Source: Marinosulfonomonas sp. (GTDB taxonomy: Bacteria > Pseudomonadota > Alphaproteobacteria > Rhodobacterales > Rhodobacteraceae). From it: DNA of 17,201 nt. The position numbers were made by a program, and so were the translations under genes. Where the stretch lies: contig JAFLKA010000272.1 of the NCBI GenBank assembly GCA_022712735.1, positions 1 through 17,201 of the forward strand, given 5' to 3'. Under the pieces are notes generated by a model. The model was not told where the DNA came from, ran no database searches, and was given only the letters and a program-made list of their open reading frames with translations. Positions 1 to 8,664 of the stretch are shown piece after piece (the first letter of the stretch is position 1; each line of letters opens with the position of its first letter).

Positions 1-1352
1 CCTTCGGCAAAAATCATCCGGCGTTGCGCGGCCTTGGCACGGGCATGAATGCCGCGCAAAATCGAAGCCGTTGGATCAAGCCGCGCTTTAAGCGATTCCT
101 CATACCCTTCGATATCGACAATCGGGCGGCGGGCAACACCAGTATCCATACCCGCCTTGGCAACTGCGGGGGGAATTTTATAGATCAGCCGTGGGTCAAA
201 CGGCGCCGGGATGATGTAGTCACGACCAAACGTCAGATTTGTGCCATACGCCATCGCCACTTCATCCGGCACATCTTCACGGGCCAGCTCTGCCAGCGCG
301 CGGGCGCAGGCGATTTTCATCTCGTCATTGATCGCACGGGCATTTATATCTAATGCGCCGCGAAACAGGTAGGGAAAGCCCAAAACGTTGTTCACCTGAT
401 TTGGGTAATCCGAACGCCCCGTGGCCACGATTGCATCCTCGCGCACCGCATGTGCTTCTTCTGGTGTGATTTCAGGGTCGGGGTTGGCCATTGCGAAAAT
501 AACAGGGTCTTTAGCCATGTTAGAGACCATTTCTGACGTAACAGCTCCCTTAACAGATACGCCCAGAAACACATCTGCCCCTTTCATTGCCTCGTCCAAT
601 GTGCGCAAGTCCGTGTTGGCAGCATGGGCAGATTTCCATTGGTTCATACCCTCTTTGCGACCCTGATAAATCACACCTTTGGTGTCACACAAAATGCAGT
701 TTTCGTGCTGCGCACCCATTGATTTTATCAGCTCAATACAAGCGATACCTGCAGCGCCAGCACCATTCACCACAATGCGACATTCCTCGATCTTCTTGCC
801 AGACAGATACAGCGCATTCATCAGACCGGCCGCACAGATCACCGCCGTGCCGTGCTGATCGTCGTGGAAAACCGGAATGTCCATTTCCTCTTTTAGACGC
901 TGCTCGATGATAAAACATTCGGGCGCTTTTATATCCTCAAGGTTTATGCCACCAAAAGATGGGCCCATCAGACGCACGGCATTGATGAATTCCTCAGGGT
1001 CTTCTGTGTCCAGTTCAATATCAATCGAATTCACATCGGCAAACCGTTTGAACAGAACCGCCTTACCCTCCATCACTGGTTTCGAGGCTAGCGCACCAAG
1101 GTTTCCCATGCCCAAAATCGCGGTTCCGTTGGTAATAACAGCAACCATGTTCCCCTTATTTGTATAATCATAAGCCGTTTCAGGGTTTTCGGCGATCGCC
1201 TCGACCGGAGCAGCGACACCGGGGCTATATGCCAATGACAAATCACGTTGGGTTGTCATTGGTTTGGTCGCTGTAATCTCGAATTTGCCTGGCTTTGGCT
1301 CAAGATGATAGGCGAGCGCCTCTTCTGCGGTGACTTTGTTATTACTGGACAT
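1..1352 (-). CDS. maeB: NADP-dependent malic enzyme, N-terminal part (runs off the left edge)
   Basis: The protein oxidatively decarboxylates malate to pyruvate and CO2, with NADP+ as the expected acceptor. Codons 1-450 are visible and unbroken. The malic N-terminal domain shows LAYSPGVA with the likely catalytic Tyr42, the EGKAVLF segment with Lys97, acidic metal ligands at Glu139-Asp140, and FHDDQHGTA with Asp164-Asp165. The dinucleotide-binding loop VNGAGAAGIA follows at about 195-204. The last visible residues (RRMIFAEG) look like the start of the phosphotransacetylase-like C-terminal domain found in the large MaeB form of about 750 residues, so roughly 300 residues probably lie outside. 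I chose the ATG at 1352 because AAGGA sits nine bases upstream. An in-frame ATG three codons earlier (1361) lies too close to that site. The gene is divergent from mutS across 127 bases. NADP rather than NAD preference is a family inference. Confidence 0.95.
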   Translation of the reverse strand, partial: MSSNNKVTAEEALAYHLEPKPGKFEITATKPMTTQRDLSLAYSPGVAAPVEAIAENPETAYDYTNKGNMVAVITNGTAILGMGNLGALASKPVMEGKAVLFKRFADVNSIDIELDTEDPEEFINAVRLMGPSFGGINLEDIKAPECFIIEQRLKEEMDIPVFHDDQHGTAVICAAGLMNALYLSGKKIEECRIVVNGAGAAGIACIELIKSMGAQHENCILCDTKGVIYQGRKEGMNQWKSAHAANTDLRTLDEAMKGADVFLGVSVKGAVTSEMVSNMAKDPVIFAMANPDPEITPEEAHAVREDAIVATGRSDYPNQVNNVLGFPYLFRGALDINARAINDEMKIACARALAELAREDVPDEVAMAYGTNLTFGRDYIIPAPFDPRLIYKIPPAVAKAGMDTGVARRPIVDIEGYEESLKARLDPTASILRGIHARAKAAQRRMIFAE

Positions 1353-1479
1353 TGTGGGCATTCCTTTTGCGTATATACCCCAATAACGCTGATCGGCGCA
1401 CGTCACAACATCCTGCTTTTGCGGGTTTCACATTGGGTGGCCTGTTTGTATGGTTGGCCTGACATAACCGGGGGGTTAC

Positions 1480-4128
1480 ATGAATATCGCCAAAGCATCC
1501 GTGACGCCAATGATGGCTCAATTCCTAGAGATCAAAGCGGAGCATCAAGACGCGCTTTTGTTTTACCGGATGGGCGATTTTTACGATATGTTTTTTGACG
1601 ATGCGGTCGCTGCGGCCGAGGCGCTGGACATTGCGCTGACCAAACGCGGTAAACATCTGGGCGAAGATATTCCAATGTGCGGCGTGCCGGTTCGTGCTGC
1701 TGAAGGGTATTTCCTGACACTGATCCGCAAAGGGTTTCGCGTGGCGGTTTGCGAGCAAATGGAAGACCCTGCCGAGGCGAAAAAGCGGGGGGCAAAATCT
1801 GTGGTGCACCGCGAGGTGGTGCGGCTGGTAACCCCGGGCACATTAACCGAGGATTCATTGCTGGATGCACGGCGGCACAATTATCTGGCGGCATTTAGCG
1901 AAGTGCGGGGCGAGGGAGCGTTAGCGTGGGTCGATATTTCGACTGGTGTATTTCATGTAATGGCCTGCCCTCGGGTGCGGCTGGGGCCGGAGCTGGCCCG
2001 ATTGGCCCCGCGCGAACTGGTGGTATCCGAACAATCAGAGGCAGATTTAGCTGAGTTAGTAACTGAATCTGGCGCTTCTATGACCGCCCTTTCTAGTGCG
2101 AGCTTTGATAGCACGTCTGCGGAAAAGCGTCTGACTGATCTGTTCAAAGTCGGCACGATGGAATCGTTTGGACAATTTAGCCGTGCAGAAAATTCGGCGA
2201 TGGGCGCAATTGTTGAGTGGTTAGATATTACTCAAAAAGGGCAACTGCCATTGCTGGCCCCGCCGATTCGGGAATCTGCCAATGGTACGATGCAAATTGA
2301 CGCTGCAACACGCCGCAATCTGGAACTGACACGTAGCATGTCAGGCGGGCGGGACGGGACACTGATTTCGGTGATTGACCGCACAATCACAGCGGGCGGA
2401 GGACGGTTGCTGGAGCATCGCGTATCCAGCCCGTCACGAAATCTAACCGCAATCTATGAGCGTCAGGATGGCGTTTCATTTATGATTGAGCATAAAGCGC
2501 TGGCGGCCAGCCTGCGCGATGATTTGCGCAAAAGCCCTGATATGGACCGCGCAATTTCGCGTTTGGGTCTGGATCGAGGTGGACCAAGGGATTTGACAGC
2601 GATCCGTGACGGGTTGGCACAAGCGGGGTCGATTGCTGGGCGCACAAACGGGCAGGACTTACCGGAAATGTTGGCAAATGCTGTGGCCGCATTGGGGGGT
2701 CATGATGATTTGCTCGACCTGTTAGATCAGGCGCTGGTGGCTGATCCTCCGATTTTAGCACGGGATGGCGGGTTTATTGCTCCAGGATATCACGCAGAAC
2801 TGGACGAGGCGCGGACCCTACGAGATGAAGGGCGCAGCGTGATTGCCGGAATGCAGAAGGATTTCGTTGAGCAGACCGGAATTACCGCGTTGAAAATCAA
2901 GCACAACAATGTGTTGGGGTATTTTATCGAGACCACAGCAACCCATGCTGAAAAGATGCTGTCAGCGCCACTGTCCGAAACCTTTATCCATCGCCAAACC
3001 ACGGCCAACGCTGTGCGGTTTACCACGGTGCCGTTATCAGAAATGGAAACCAAGATACTAAATGCGGGGAACAGAGCGCTTGAAATTGAAAAGCGGCTCT
3101 ATGATAGCCTAAAAGCTGAAATATTGACGCATTCTGGCCCAATAGGGTTGGCTGCGAAATCATTGGCCGAAATTGATTTGGCATGTGCATTTGGCGATCT
3201 GGCAACAGGTGAAAACTGGTGCAGACCCGTTGTCGATAACAGTCGCACGTTTGAAATCGAAGGCGGGCGGCATCCGGTGGTAGAACGGGCATTGCGCAAG
3301 CAGGGTAGTACACCATTTATTGCCAATGATTGTGATTTGGCCGATGGCGACGACGGAGCTGATATCTGGCTGCTAACAGGGCCAAATATGTCGGGTAAAT
3401 CAACATTCTTACGGCAAAATGCGCTGATTGCGTTGCTGGCACAGATTGGGTCGTATGTACCAGCAAGTCGGGCACATATCGGGTTGGTTTCACAGCTGTT
3501 CAGCCGTGTCGGGGCGTCGGATGATCTGGCGCGGGGCCGGTCGACCTTTATGGTTGAAATGGTCGAAACGGCCGCAATTCTGAACCAGGCAGATGATCGG
3601 GCGCTGGTAATTCTGGATGAAATCGGGCGTGGCACGGCCACCTATGACGGGTTGTCGATTGCATGGGCCACGTTGGAGCATTTGCACGATGTGAACCAAT
3701 GCCGCGCATTATTTGCCACGCATTACCACGAAATGACCGCGCTATCAGATAAACTGGATGGCGTAGAAAACGCCACGGTGACGGTTAAGGAATGGGACGG
3801 CGATGTGATATTCCTGCACGAGGTCAAGAAAGGCGCGGCAGACAGATCATACGGCGTGCAAGTGGCGCGACTGGCCGGGTTGCCCGACAGCGTTGTGGCG
3901 CGAGCAAAGGTGGTCTTGGAAATGCTGGAAAAGGGCGAGCGCGAAGGCAAGGTTGGCCAAAAAGCATTGATCGACGATTTACCGTTGTTTTCCGTCACGC
4001 CCGCACCGGCACCCGTGCAGATCAAAGACTCGGAGGTTGAAGCACGCCTAAAGGACATCCTGCCAGACGATTTAACCCCGAAAGAGGCGCTGGCGTTGCT
4101 ATACGAATTGAAAGAGCTGGAGCCCTAG
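1480..4128 (+). CDS. mutS: DNA mismatch repair ATPase MutS
   Basis: MutS forms a dimer that recognises mispaired and looped bases and recruits MutL. The 882 residues match the family length. The N-terminal mismatch-reading domain has MGDFYDMFF at 31-39, so the usual Phe-X-Glu reads Phe34-Tyr35-Asp36. The following GVPVRAA carries Arg where I expect His in GVPxHA. Connector, lever and clamp regions follow. The C-terminal ABC-type ATPase shows Walker A GPNMSGKST from Gly634 (Lys640), Walker B with Asp713-Glu714 in DEIGRGTATYDG, and the FATHYHEM switch region. ATG 1480 follows a G-rich run (GGGGGG, four bases before the ATG); a later in-frame ATG at 1510 would remove residues I expect to be present. 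The stop overlaps the grpE stop on the other strand. Function is certain at family level; the effect of Asp36 is unknown. Confidence 0.98.
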   Translation: MNIAKASVTPMMAQFLEIKAEHQDALLFYRMGDFYDMFFDDAVAAAEALDIALTKRGKHLGEDIPMCGVPVRAAEGYFLTLIRKGFRVAVCEQMEDPAEAKKRGAKSVVHREVVRLVTPGTLTEDSLLDARRHNYLAAFSEVRGEGALAWVDISTGVFHVMACPRVRLGPELARLAPRELVVSEQSEADLAELVTESGASMTALSSASFDSTSAEKRLTDLFKVGTMESFGQFSRAENSAMGAIVEWLDITQKGQLPLLAPPIRESANGTMQIDAATRRNLELTRSMSGGRDGTLISVIDRTITAGGGRLLEHRVSSPSRNLTAIYERQDGVSFMIEHKALAASLRDDLRKSPDMDRAISRLGLDRGGPRDLTAIRDGLAQAGSIAGRTNGQDLPEMLANAVAALGGHDDLLDLLDQALVADPPILARDGGFIAPGYHAELDEARTLRDEGRSVIAGMQKDFVEQTGITALKIKHNNVLGYFIETTATHAEKMLSAPLSETFIHRQTTANAVRFTTVPLSEMETKILNAGNRALEIEKRLYDSLKAEILTHSGPIGLAAKSLAEIDLACAFGDLATGENWCRPVVDNSRTFEIEGGRHPVVERALRKQGSTPFIANDCDLADGDDGADIWLLTGPNMSGKSTFLRQNALIALLAQIGSYVPASRAHIGLVSQLFSRVGASDDLARGRSTFMVEMVETAAILNQADDRALVILDEIGRGTATYDGLSIAWATLEHLHDVNQCRALFATHYHEMTALSDKLDGVENATVTVKEWDGDVIFLHEVKKGAADRSYGVQVARLAGLPDSVVARAKVVLEMLEKGEREGKVGQKALIDDLPLFSVTPAPAPVQIKDSEVEARLKDILPDDLTPKEALALLYELKELEP

Positions 4129-4688
4129 GATTTCGGCGTAGAAGACACGCCAACCTGCGCCGGACGCAGCAAACGATCGTACAGCATGAACCCTTCGGCA
4201 GAAACCTGAATGATGTCGCCCGCCTTGGTGTCGGGCAGGGGTGCCTCGAACATGGATTCGTGGATGTTCGGGTCAAACCGCTCGCCAATCTGGGGCGCAA
4301 TAATCGTCATCCCGTGTTTGGAAAACACATTCAGCAGTTCCCGCATGGTCAATTCGACCCCTTCGATCAGGGCGGCAGAGGCCTGACGTTGCTCATCCGT
4401 CGCGGATTCAAGCGCACGTTTCATATTGTCGTAAACCGGCAGCATATCGCGGGCCAGTTTGGAGCCGCCGTATTGCTCGGCCTCGCGGCGGTCACGGTCA
4501 CTCCGCTTGCGGGAATTTTCGGCATCCGCCAAAGCGCGCATAAAACGGTCTTTGAACTCGTCACGCTCGGCGCGCATTTGCTCCAGCTCGTCAACATCCT
4601 GCGCTTCATCATCTTCCTCGATGCGGTCCAACTCGGCCTCGAGCGATTCGATGTCGTCCAGAAATTCTTCTTTGTTTGCGTCTGCCAT
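4125..4688 (-). CDS. grpE: Nucleotide exchange factor GrpE (DnaK co-chaperone)
   Basis: GrpE releases ADP from DnaK and so resets the Hsp70 cycle in the cytoplasm. The protein has 187 residues, normal for an alphaproteobacterium. Residues 1-60 are strongly acidic and predicted helical (long coiled-coil stalk), followed by FKDRFMRALADAENSRKR, a hallmark stretch in GrpE. The C-terminal beta-wing carries IGERFDPNIHESMFE and the ending VSAEGFMLYDRLLRPAQVGV, both typical. The ATG at 4688 has a purine-rich AGGGAAAAGAAA just upstream. It begins ten bases after the hrcA stop, so the two are probably one transcript (hrcA-grpE), a common arrangement. It ends head-on against mutS with no room for a terminator of its own. 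No separate promoter is evident. Confidence 0.97.
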   Translation of the reverse strand: MADANKEEFLDDIESLEAELDRIEEDDEAQDVDELEQMRAERDEFKDRFMRALADAENSRKRSDRDRREAEQYGGSKLARDMLPVYDNMKRALESATDEQRQASAALIEGVELTMRELLNVFSKHGMTIIAPQIGERFDPNIHESMFEAPLPDTKAGDIIQVSAEGFMLYDRLLRPAQVGVSSTPKS

Positions 4689-4698
4689 TTTCTTTTCC

Positions 4699-5763
4699 CT
4701 AGCCCTGATCCGAAATCAGCTTTCCAACCAGTTGCGCCGTATAATCCACAATCGGCACGATCCGTCCATAATTCAGGCGGGTTGGGCCAATTACACCGAC
4801 CGCACCAATAATCTTTCGATCAGAGTTCATATAGGGAGAAACCACCAAAGAGGAACCCGAAAGTGAGAATAATTTGTTCTCAGAGCCAATAAAAATGCGC
4901 ACACCTTCGCCTTCCTCGGTTAATTCAAGGAATTCGGCGATGTCTCGCTTGCGTTCAAGGTCATCAAACAGGGTGCGAATGCGGTTCAGATCGGCGGCTT
5001 CGGCATCATCATCCAGCAGATTCGCACGCCCCCGAACGATTAAACGCTCGTAACTTCCACCTTCGTCATCCCACAGCGCAAACCCGCTTTCGACCAGTTC
5101 ACGTGCAAGGCTGTCAATTTCCTGACGTCTGGATTTAATTTGATGTCCGATGCTGTGCCGTAATTCACTTAGGGTGCGCCCCTCGGCCAATGCATTCAGG
5201 AAATTCGCTGCTTCGCGCATGGACGACGGAGTTTGACCCATCGGCGGGGTAAAGACACGATTTTCAACATGGCCATCGGCAAACACCAAAACGACAAGCG
5301 CACGGTCTGGTGCAAGGCTGACAAATTCGATGTGCTTGATCGGTGCCTCGTGTTTGGGCGTTAGAACAAGGCTTGCACCGTGGGTCATACCTGACAGGGC
5401 CGAGCCAACACGATCAAGCATTGTGGTGACATCATTTACCTCGCCACTAAGGGTCGCATCGATTTTTTGGCGGTCATCCTGTTGCGGCTCACCAACCTCT
5501 AGCAAGCCATCAACAAACAACCGAAGCCCTTGTTGAGTGGGAATGCGGCCCGCAGAAACATGTGGGGAATCAAGCAGCCCCAAATGCTCAAGATCCTGCA
5601 TCACATTGCGAATGGTCGCGGCACTAATCTTTTCGTTCAGTGCACGAGTCAAGGTGCGCGACCCGATAGGACCACCCGTTTCAAGATAGCTTTCGACCAC
5701 AAGGCGAAATACCTCGCGGGAACGCGCATTCATCTCATCGAAAATTTTTCCGCCATCACTCAT
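4699..5763 (-). CDS. hrcA: Heat-inducible transcription repressor HrcA
   Basis: HrcA represses chaperone operons such as groESL by binding the CIRCE inverted repeat, and its folding depends on GroEL. The 354 residues fit the family. The N-terminal winged helix-turn-helix reads ARSREVFRLVVESYLETG and then ISAATIRNVMQDLEHLGLL, followed by the signature SAGRIPTQQGLRLFVDGLLE. The C-terminal region includes the RGRANLLDD-like segment and ends with GAVGVIGPTRLNYGRIVPIVDYTAQLVG, typical of HrcA. The ATG at 5763 has only a weak ribosome site. I see no CIRCE (TTAGCACTC-N9-GAGTGCTAA) in the 72 bases between hrcA and divergent rph, so autoregulation through a local CIRCE is not supported. grpE follows after ten bases. 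Confidence 0.96.
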   Translation of the reverse strand: MSDGGKIFDEMNARSREVFRLVVESYLETGGPIGSRTLTRALNEKISAATIRNVMQDLEHLGLLDSPHVSAGRIPTQQGLRLFVDGLLEVGEPQQDDRQKIDATLSGEVNDVTTMLDRVGSALSGMTHGASLVLTPKHEAPIKHIEFVSLAPDRALVVLVFADGHVENRVFTPPMGQTPSSMREAANFLNALAEGRTLSELRHSIGHQIKSRRQEIDSLARELVESGFALWDDEGGSYERLIVRGRANLLDDDAEAADLNRIRTLFDDLERKRDIAEFLELTEEGEGVRIFIGSENKLFSLSGSSLVVSPYMNSDRKIIGAVGVIGPTRLNYGRIVPIVDYTAQLVGKLISDQG

Positions 5764-5835
5764 CTGGCACTTTCAGGTTGCTTTTGGCACATTAGCGCAG
5801 GTATCTCGTATTAACCCATTCATAAAGGACACACC

Positions 5836-6546
5836 ATGCGCCCCTCTGGTAGAAATGTAGATGAAATGCGCCCGATTTCAATTGAAACAGGGATCACGAA
5901 ACACGCTGAAGGTTCTTGCCTGATTAAATGTGGCGATACACATGTGTTGTGCACGGCCACGATCGACCCTGGTGTGCCGCGGTTTTTGAAAGGTTCGGGC
6001 CTGGGATGGGTCACGGCAGAATACGGGATGCTACCGCGAGCTACCAACACACGGATGCGACGCGAGGCCAAAAACGGTCAGTCCGGCCGCACACAGGAAA
6101 TTCAACGCCTGATCGGGCGTTCCTTGCGGGCAGGGGTTGATCGGGTGGCATTGGGCGAACGTCAAATCACCGTAGATTGCGATGTAATTCAGGCCGATGG
6201 CGGCACGCGTTGTGCGTCGATCACCGGCGGCTGGGTTGCACTGCGTTTGGCGGTTAACAAACTAATGAAAGCGGGGGATGTCATTTCTGATCCACTGGTC
6301 GATCCTGTGGCGGCGGTAAGTTGCGGGGTTTATGCAGGTCAAAACGTGCTGGATCTGGATTATCCCGAGGATAGCGAGGCTGGTGTCGACGGCAATTTCG
6401 TGCTGCTGGGCAATGGTCAAATGATCGAGGTGCAGATGTCAGCCGAAGGGTCGACATATTCCCGCGAGCAAATGAACGGTCTGCTGGATCTGGCTGAAAA
6501 AGGCGTGGCCGAATTGATGGCTGCACAGAAGGTTGCAGTTAGCTAA
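5836..6546 (+). CDS. rph: Ribonuclease PH
   Basis: RNase PH is a phosphate-dependent 3'-to-5' exoribonuclease that trims tRNA precursors and other RNA ends; it assembles as a hexameric ring. The 236 residues are the usual length. MRPSGR opens the protein, [16 protein letters not shown] (84-99) holds phosphate- and RNA-binding arginines, and [12 protein letters not shown] (114-125) holds the active-site acidic residues. Near the C-terminus are [13 protein letters not shown] and [14 protein letters not shown] lies six bases before ATG 5836. The stop TAA shares its last A with the ATG of rdgB, so the two are translationally coupled. The gene is divergent from hrcA; its promoter must lie within 72 bases but I could not fix one with confidence. 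Confidence 0.97.
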   Translation: MRPSGRNVDEMRPISIETGITKHAEGSCLIKCGDTHVLCTATIDPGVPRFLKGSGLGWVTAEYGMLPRATNTRMRREAKNGQSGRTQEIQRLIGRSLRAGVDRVALGERQITVDCDVIQADGGTRCASITGGWVALRLAVNKLMKAGDVISDPLVDPVAAVSCGVYAGQNVLDLDYPEDSEAGVDGNFVLLGNGQMIEVQMSAEGSTYSREQMNGLLDLAEKGVAELMAAQKVAVS

Positions 6547-7154
6547 TGCGACGGTTTAACGGGGATAAATTGGTGATCGCGACACACAACGCGGGGAAAC
6601 TAGTCGAAATCGCAGCACTGTTGGCACCCTTCGGAATTTCTGTGACGTCAGCAGGCGAGTTGGGATTGGAAGAGCCCGAGGAAACCGAAGATACATTCGC
6701 CGGAAACGCGCGGATCAAGGCGCATTTTGCTGCAAAATCTAGCGGGCTGCCTGCATTATCAGACGACAGCGGCATTACGGTGGATGCATTGAACGGCGCA
6801 CCCGGCGTTTATACCGCAGACTGGGCAGAAACCCCTAAGGGGCGCGATTTTCCTATGGCGATGACTAAGGTTTGGGACTTACTGGAAAGTAAAAACGCAA
6901 CTGAGCCACGAACAGCAGCGTTTAATTGCACCCTGTGCCTTGCTTGGCCCGATGGTCACGATGAAGTATTCGAGGGGCGTGTGGATGGACATCTGGTTTG
7001 GCCAATGCGCGGCGATCGGGGATTCGGGTTTGACCCGATCTTCTTACCAAATGGCGAAGAAGTAACCTTTGGCGAAATGGACCCTGCTCGCAAAAAGGAA
7101 ATCAGCCACCGCGCTGATGCTTTTGCAAAACTCGTAGCTGGCTGTTTTGCCTGA
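6546..7154 (+). CDS. rdgB: RdgB/HAM1 family non-canonical purine NTP pyrophosphatase
   Basis: The enzyme hydrolyses dITP, ITP and XTP to the monophosphates, keeping deaminated purines out of DNA and RNA. The 202 residues are normal. Family motifs are visible in order: [10 protein letters not shown] (13-22), the acidic [18 protein letters not shown] (42-59), the catalytic region LSDDSGI with Asp73-Asp74, and [11 protein letters not shown] towards the C-terminus. The closing [10 protein letters not shown] also matches. The ATG overlaps the rph stop by one base. The TGA overlaps the start of hemW by eight bases. No independent promoter is seen; it is probably the second gene of rph-rdgB-hemW-DUF454. 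Confidence 0.97.
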   Translation: MRRFNGDKLVIATHNAGKLVEIAALLAPFGISVTSAGELGLEEPEETEDTFAGNARIKAHFAAKSSGLPALSDDSGITVDALNGAPGVYTADWAETPKGRDFPMAMTKVWDLLESKNATEPRTAAFNCTLCLAWPDGHDEVFEGRVDGHLVWPMRGDRGFGFDPIFLPNGEEVTFGEMDPARKKEISHRADAFAKLVAGCFA

Positions 7155-8307
7155 AGATTGGCAGCATGGCGGCTTTGGCCTCTATATTCATTGGCCGTTT
7201 TGCCAGTCAAAATGCCCATATTGCGATTTCAATTCCCATGTGTCGAAATCTGTTGATCAAAAACAGTGGGCACAGGCCTATTGCCATGAAATCGAACGGT
7301 TAGGCGCCGAAACCGCAGGTCGACCCTTAACATCTGTGTTTTTCGGCGGCGGCACACCCAGTCTGATGGATCCCGATACCGTGGACACGATTTTACGCAA
7401 GGTTCGTGAAACATGGCCGCTCAGTAATAATATCGAGATCACGCTAGAAGCCAACCCAACATCGGTCTAAGCTGGGCGGTTCGCTGGTTACAAAGATGCG
7501 GGCGTGAACCGTGTATCAATCGGAATTCAGGCGCTGAATGATGATGATCTTCGCCGGCTCGGGCGACTCCATTCGGTTAGCGAGGCGCAGGCGGCGTTTG
7601 AGGTTGCGGCGGGGCTGTTTGACCGGATCAGTTTTGATTTGATTTATGCGCGTCAGGATCAAACGCTTGAGGCATGGGAATCTGAATTGCGCGAGGCCCT
7701 AACGATGGCGGCAGATCACCTATCGCTTTACCAACTTACCGTTGAGGGCGGGACTGCGTTTGGCGACCGGTTAGCAGCGGGAGGCCTGAAAGGCTTGCCT
7801 GGTGAGGATTTGGCCGCAGATATGTATCAGCTGACACAAGACCTGACTGCAGCAGCAGGGCTTAACTCTTATGAAGTCTCTAATCATGCCAAAACCGACG
7901 CTGAATCTCACCACAACCTGATTTACTGGCAATGCGGGGATTATGCTGGAATCGGCCCGGGGGCGCATGGACGGCTCACTTTAGGTGGTATGCGATATGA
8001 AACAGAATCACCGAGAAATCCGCAGAGCTGGCTAAGAGATGTATTGCAAACCGGATCAGGAGAGTTACCGCGTAAGGTGCAAGCGCCGCATGAACATGCC
8101 GATGAGTATCTGATGATGGGCTTGCGCATAACCGACGGGATTGATCTGGAGCGATATGAAAAAATTTCAAAAACAGCCGTTGATATTAATAAAATCAATG
8201 GGTTAGTTGATATCGGTGTCGTTAGTATGGCGAATGGTAGGCTCTTTGCCACCCCTCGCGGTCGCCCGTTGTTAAATGCTATCATCCGGAAGCTGTTAAC
8301 GGAGTAA
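7147..8307 (+). pseudogene. hemW: HemW-type radical SAM haem chaperone, interrupted by an in-frame TAA
   Basis: HemW (once called coproporphyrinogen III oxidase-like HemN) binds haem and a 4Fe-4S cluster and is thought to deliver haem to respiratory proteins. The N-terminal part shows YIHWPFCQSKCPYCDFN with the cluster cysteines Cys19, Cys23 and Cys26, then FFGGGTPSLM. At codon 108 (7468-7470) the frame meets TAA where the family usually has Glu after EANPTSV. The same frame then resumes without any indel: AGRFAGYKDAGVNRVSIGIQAL, later NLIYWQCGDYAGIGPGAHGRL, and a normal C-terminus. A single G-to-T change from GAA would produce this. The start is probably TTG 7147, inside the rdgB tail. An internal GTG at 7504 could give a C-terminal piece, but without the cysteines. 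It may be a real nonsense mutation, a read-through case or a sequence error; the sequence alone cannot say which. Confidence 0.9.
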
Positions 8308-8310
8308 CCC

Positions 8311-8664
8311 ATGCGCGTGATTTGGCTAATATTCGGGCTAACCTCATTGACCCTTGGCGGGGTTGGCGTTTTCCTACCAATTCTGCCAACTGTGCCATTC
8401 ATGCTGCTTGCCGCGTTCTGTTTTTCAAAATCTTCTGAACGGCTTCATCATTGGCTTGTCACTCATCCGGTTTTCGGACCATCCATCGAGGATTGGCAAA
8501 CAAACGGATCAATCAGTAGACGCGTAAAAGGCTATGCAACAGTCTCTATCCTTGCGGCTTTTGGCATATCTCTCTTGTTGGGGTTAAAGCCAACACTCCT
8601 GATTATTCAGGCGAGTATCCTTGGCTTTGTTCTGATATTTATTTGGTCCCGCCCAGCGGCGTAA
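8311..8664 (+). CDS. DUF454 (YbaN-like) small membrane protein
   Basis: This 117-residue protein belongs, by its wording, to the DUF454/YbaN family, whose function is not established. Residues 2-40 contain two hydrophobic segments with the family hallmark LPILPTVPFMLLAAFCF. A cytosolic-looking stretch follows, SSERLHHWLVTHPVFGPSIEDW, then two more hydrophobic segments at about 75-112. It is therefore predicted to be an inner-membrane protein with about four short membrane passes. GGAG lies six bases before ATG 8311, three bases after the hemW stop. The last 26 bases overlap the 3' end of parB on the opposite strand. Position in the operon beside hemW might hint at a haem or envelope link, but that is guesswork. 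Confidence 0.88.
   Translation: MRVIWLIFGLTSLTLGGVGVFLPILPTVPFMLLAAFCFSKSSERLHHWLVTHPVFGPSIEDWQTNGSISRRVKGYATVSILAAFGISLLLGLKPTLLIIQASILGFVLIFIWSRPAA

Noticed and set aside
1384..1440. Small stem CCTGC-TTTT-GCGGG in the maeB-mutS gap
   Set aside because: Five pairs including a wobble, with no T-run and in a divergent promoter region; probably chance.
3099..3641. A 180-codon open frame antisense to the MutS ATPase domain
   Set aside because: It mirrors the strongly conserved Walker region of mutS and has no recognisable domain or ribosome site.
5764..5835. Promoters for hrcA and rph (for example TTGCTT or TTGGCA upstream of TATTAA-like words on the plus strand)
   Set aside because: Spacing and match to consensus are too poor to name a promoter.
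7504..8307. The C-terminal part of hemW as a separate gene starting at GTG 7504
   Set aside because: It is in frame with the upstream part, lacks the radical SAM cysteines and has no convincing ribosome site, so one interrupted gene is the simpler reading.
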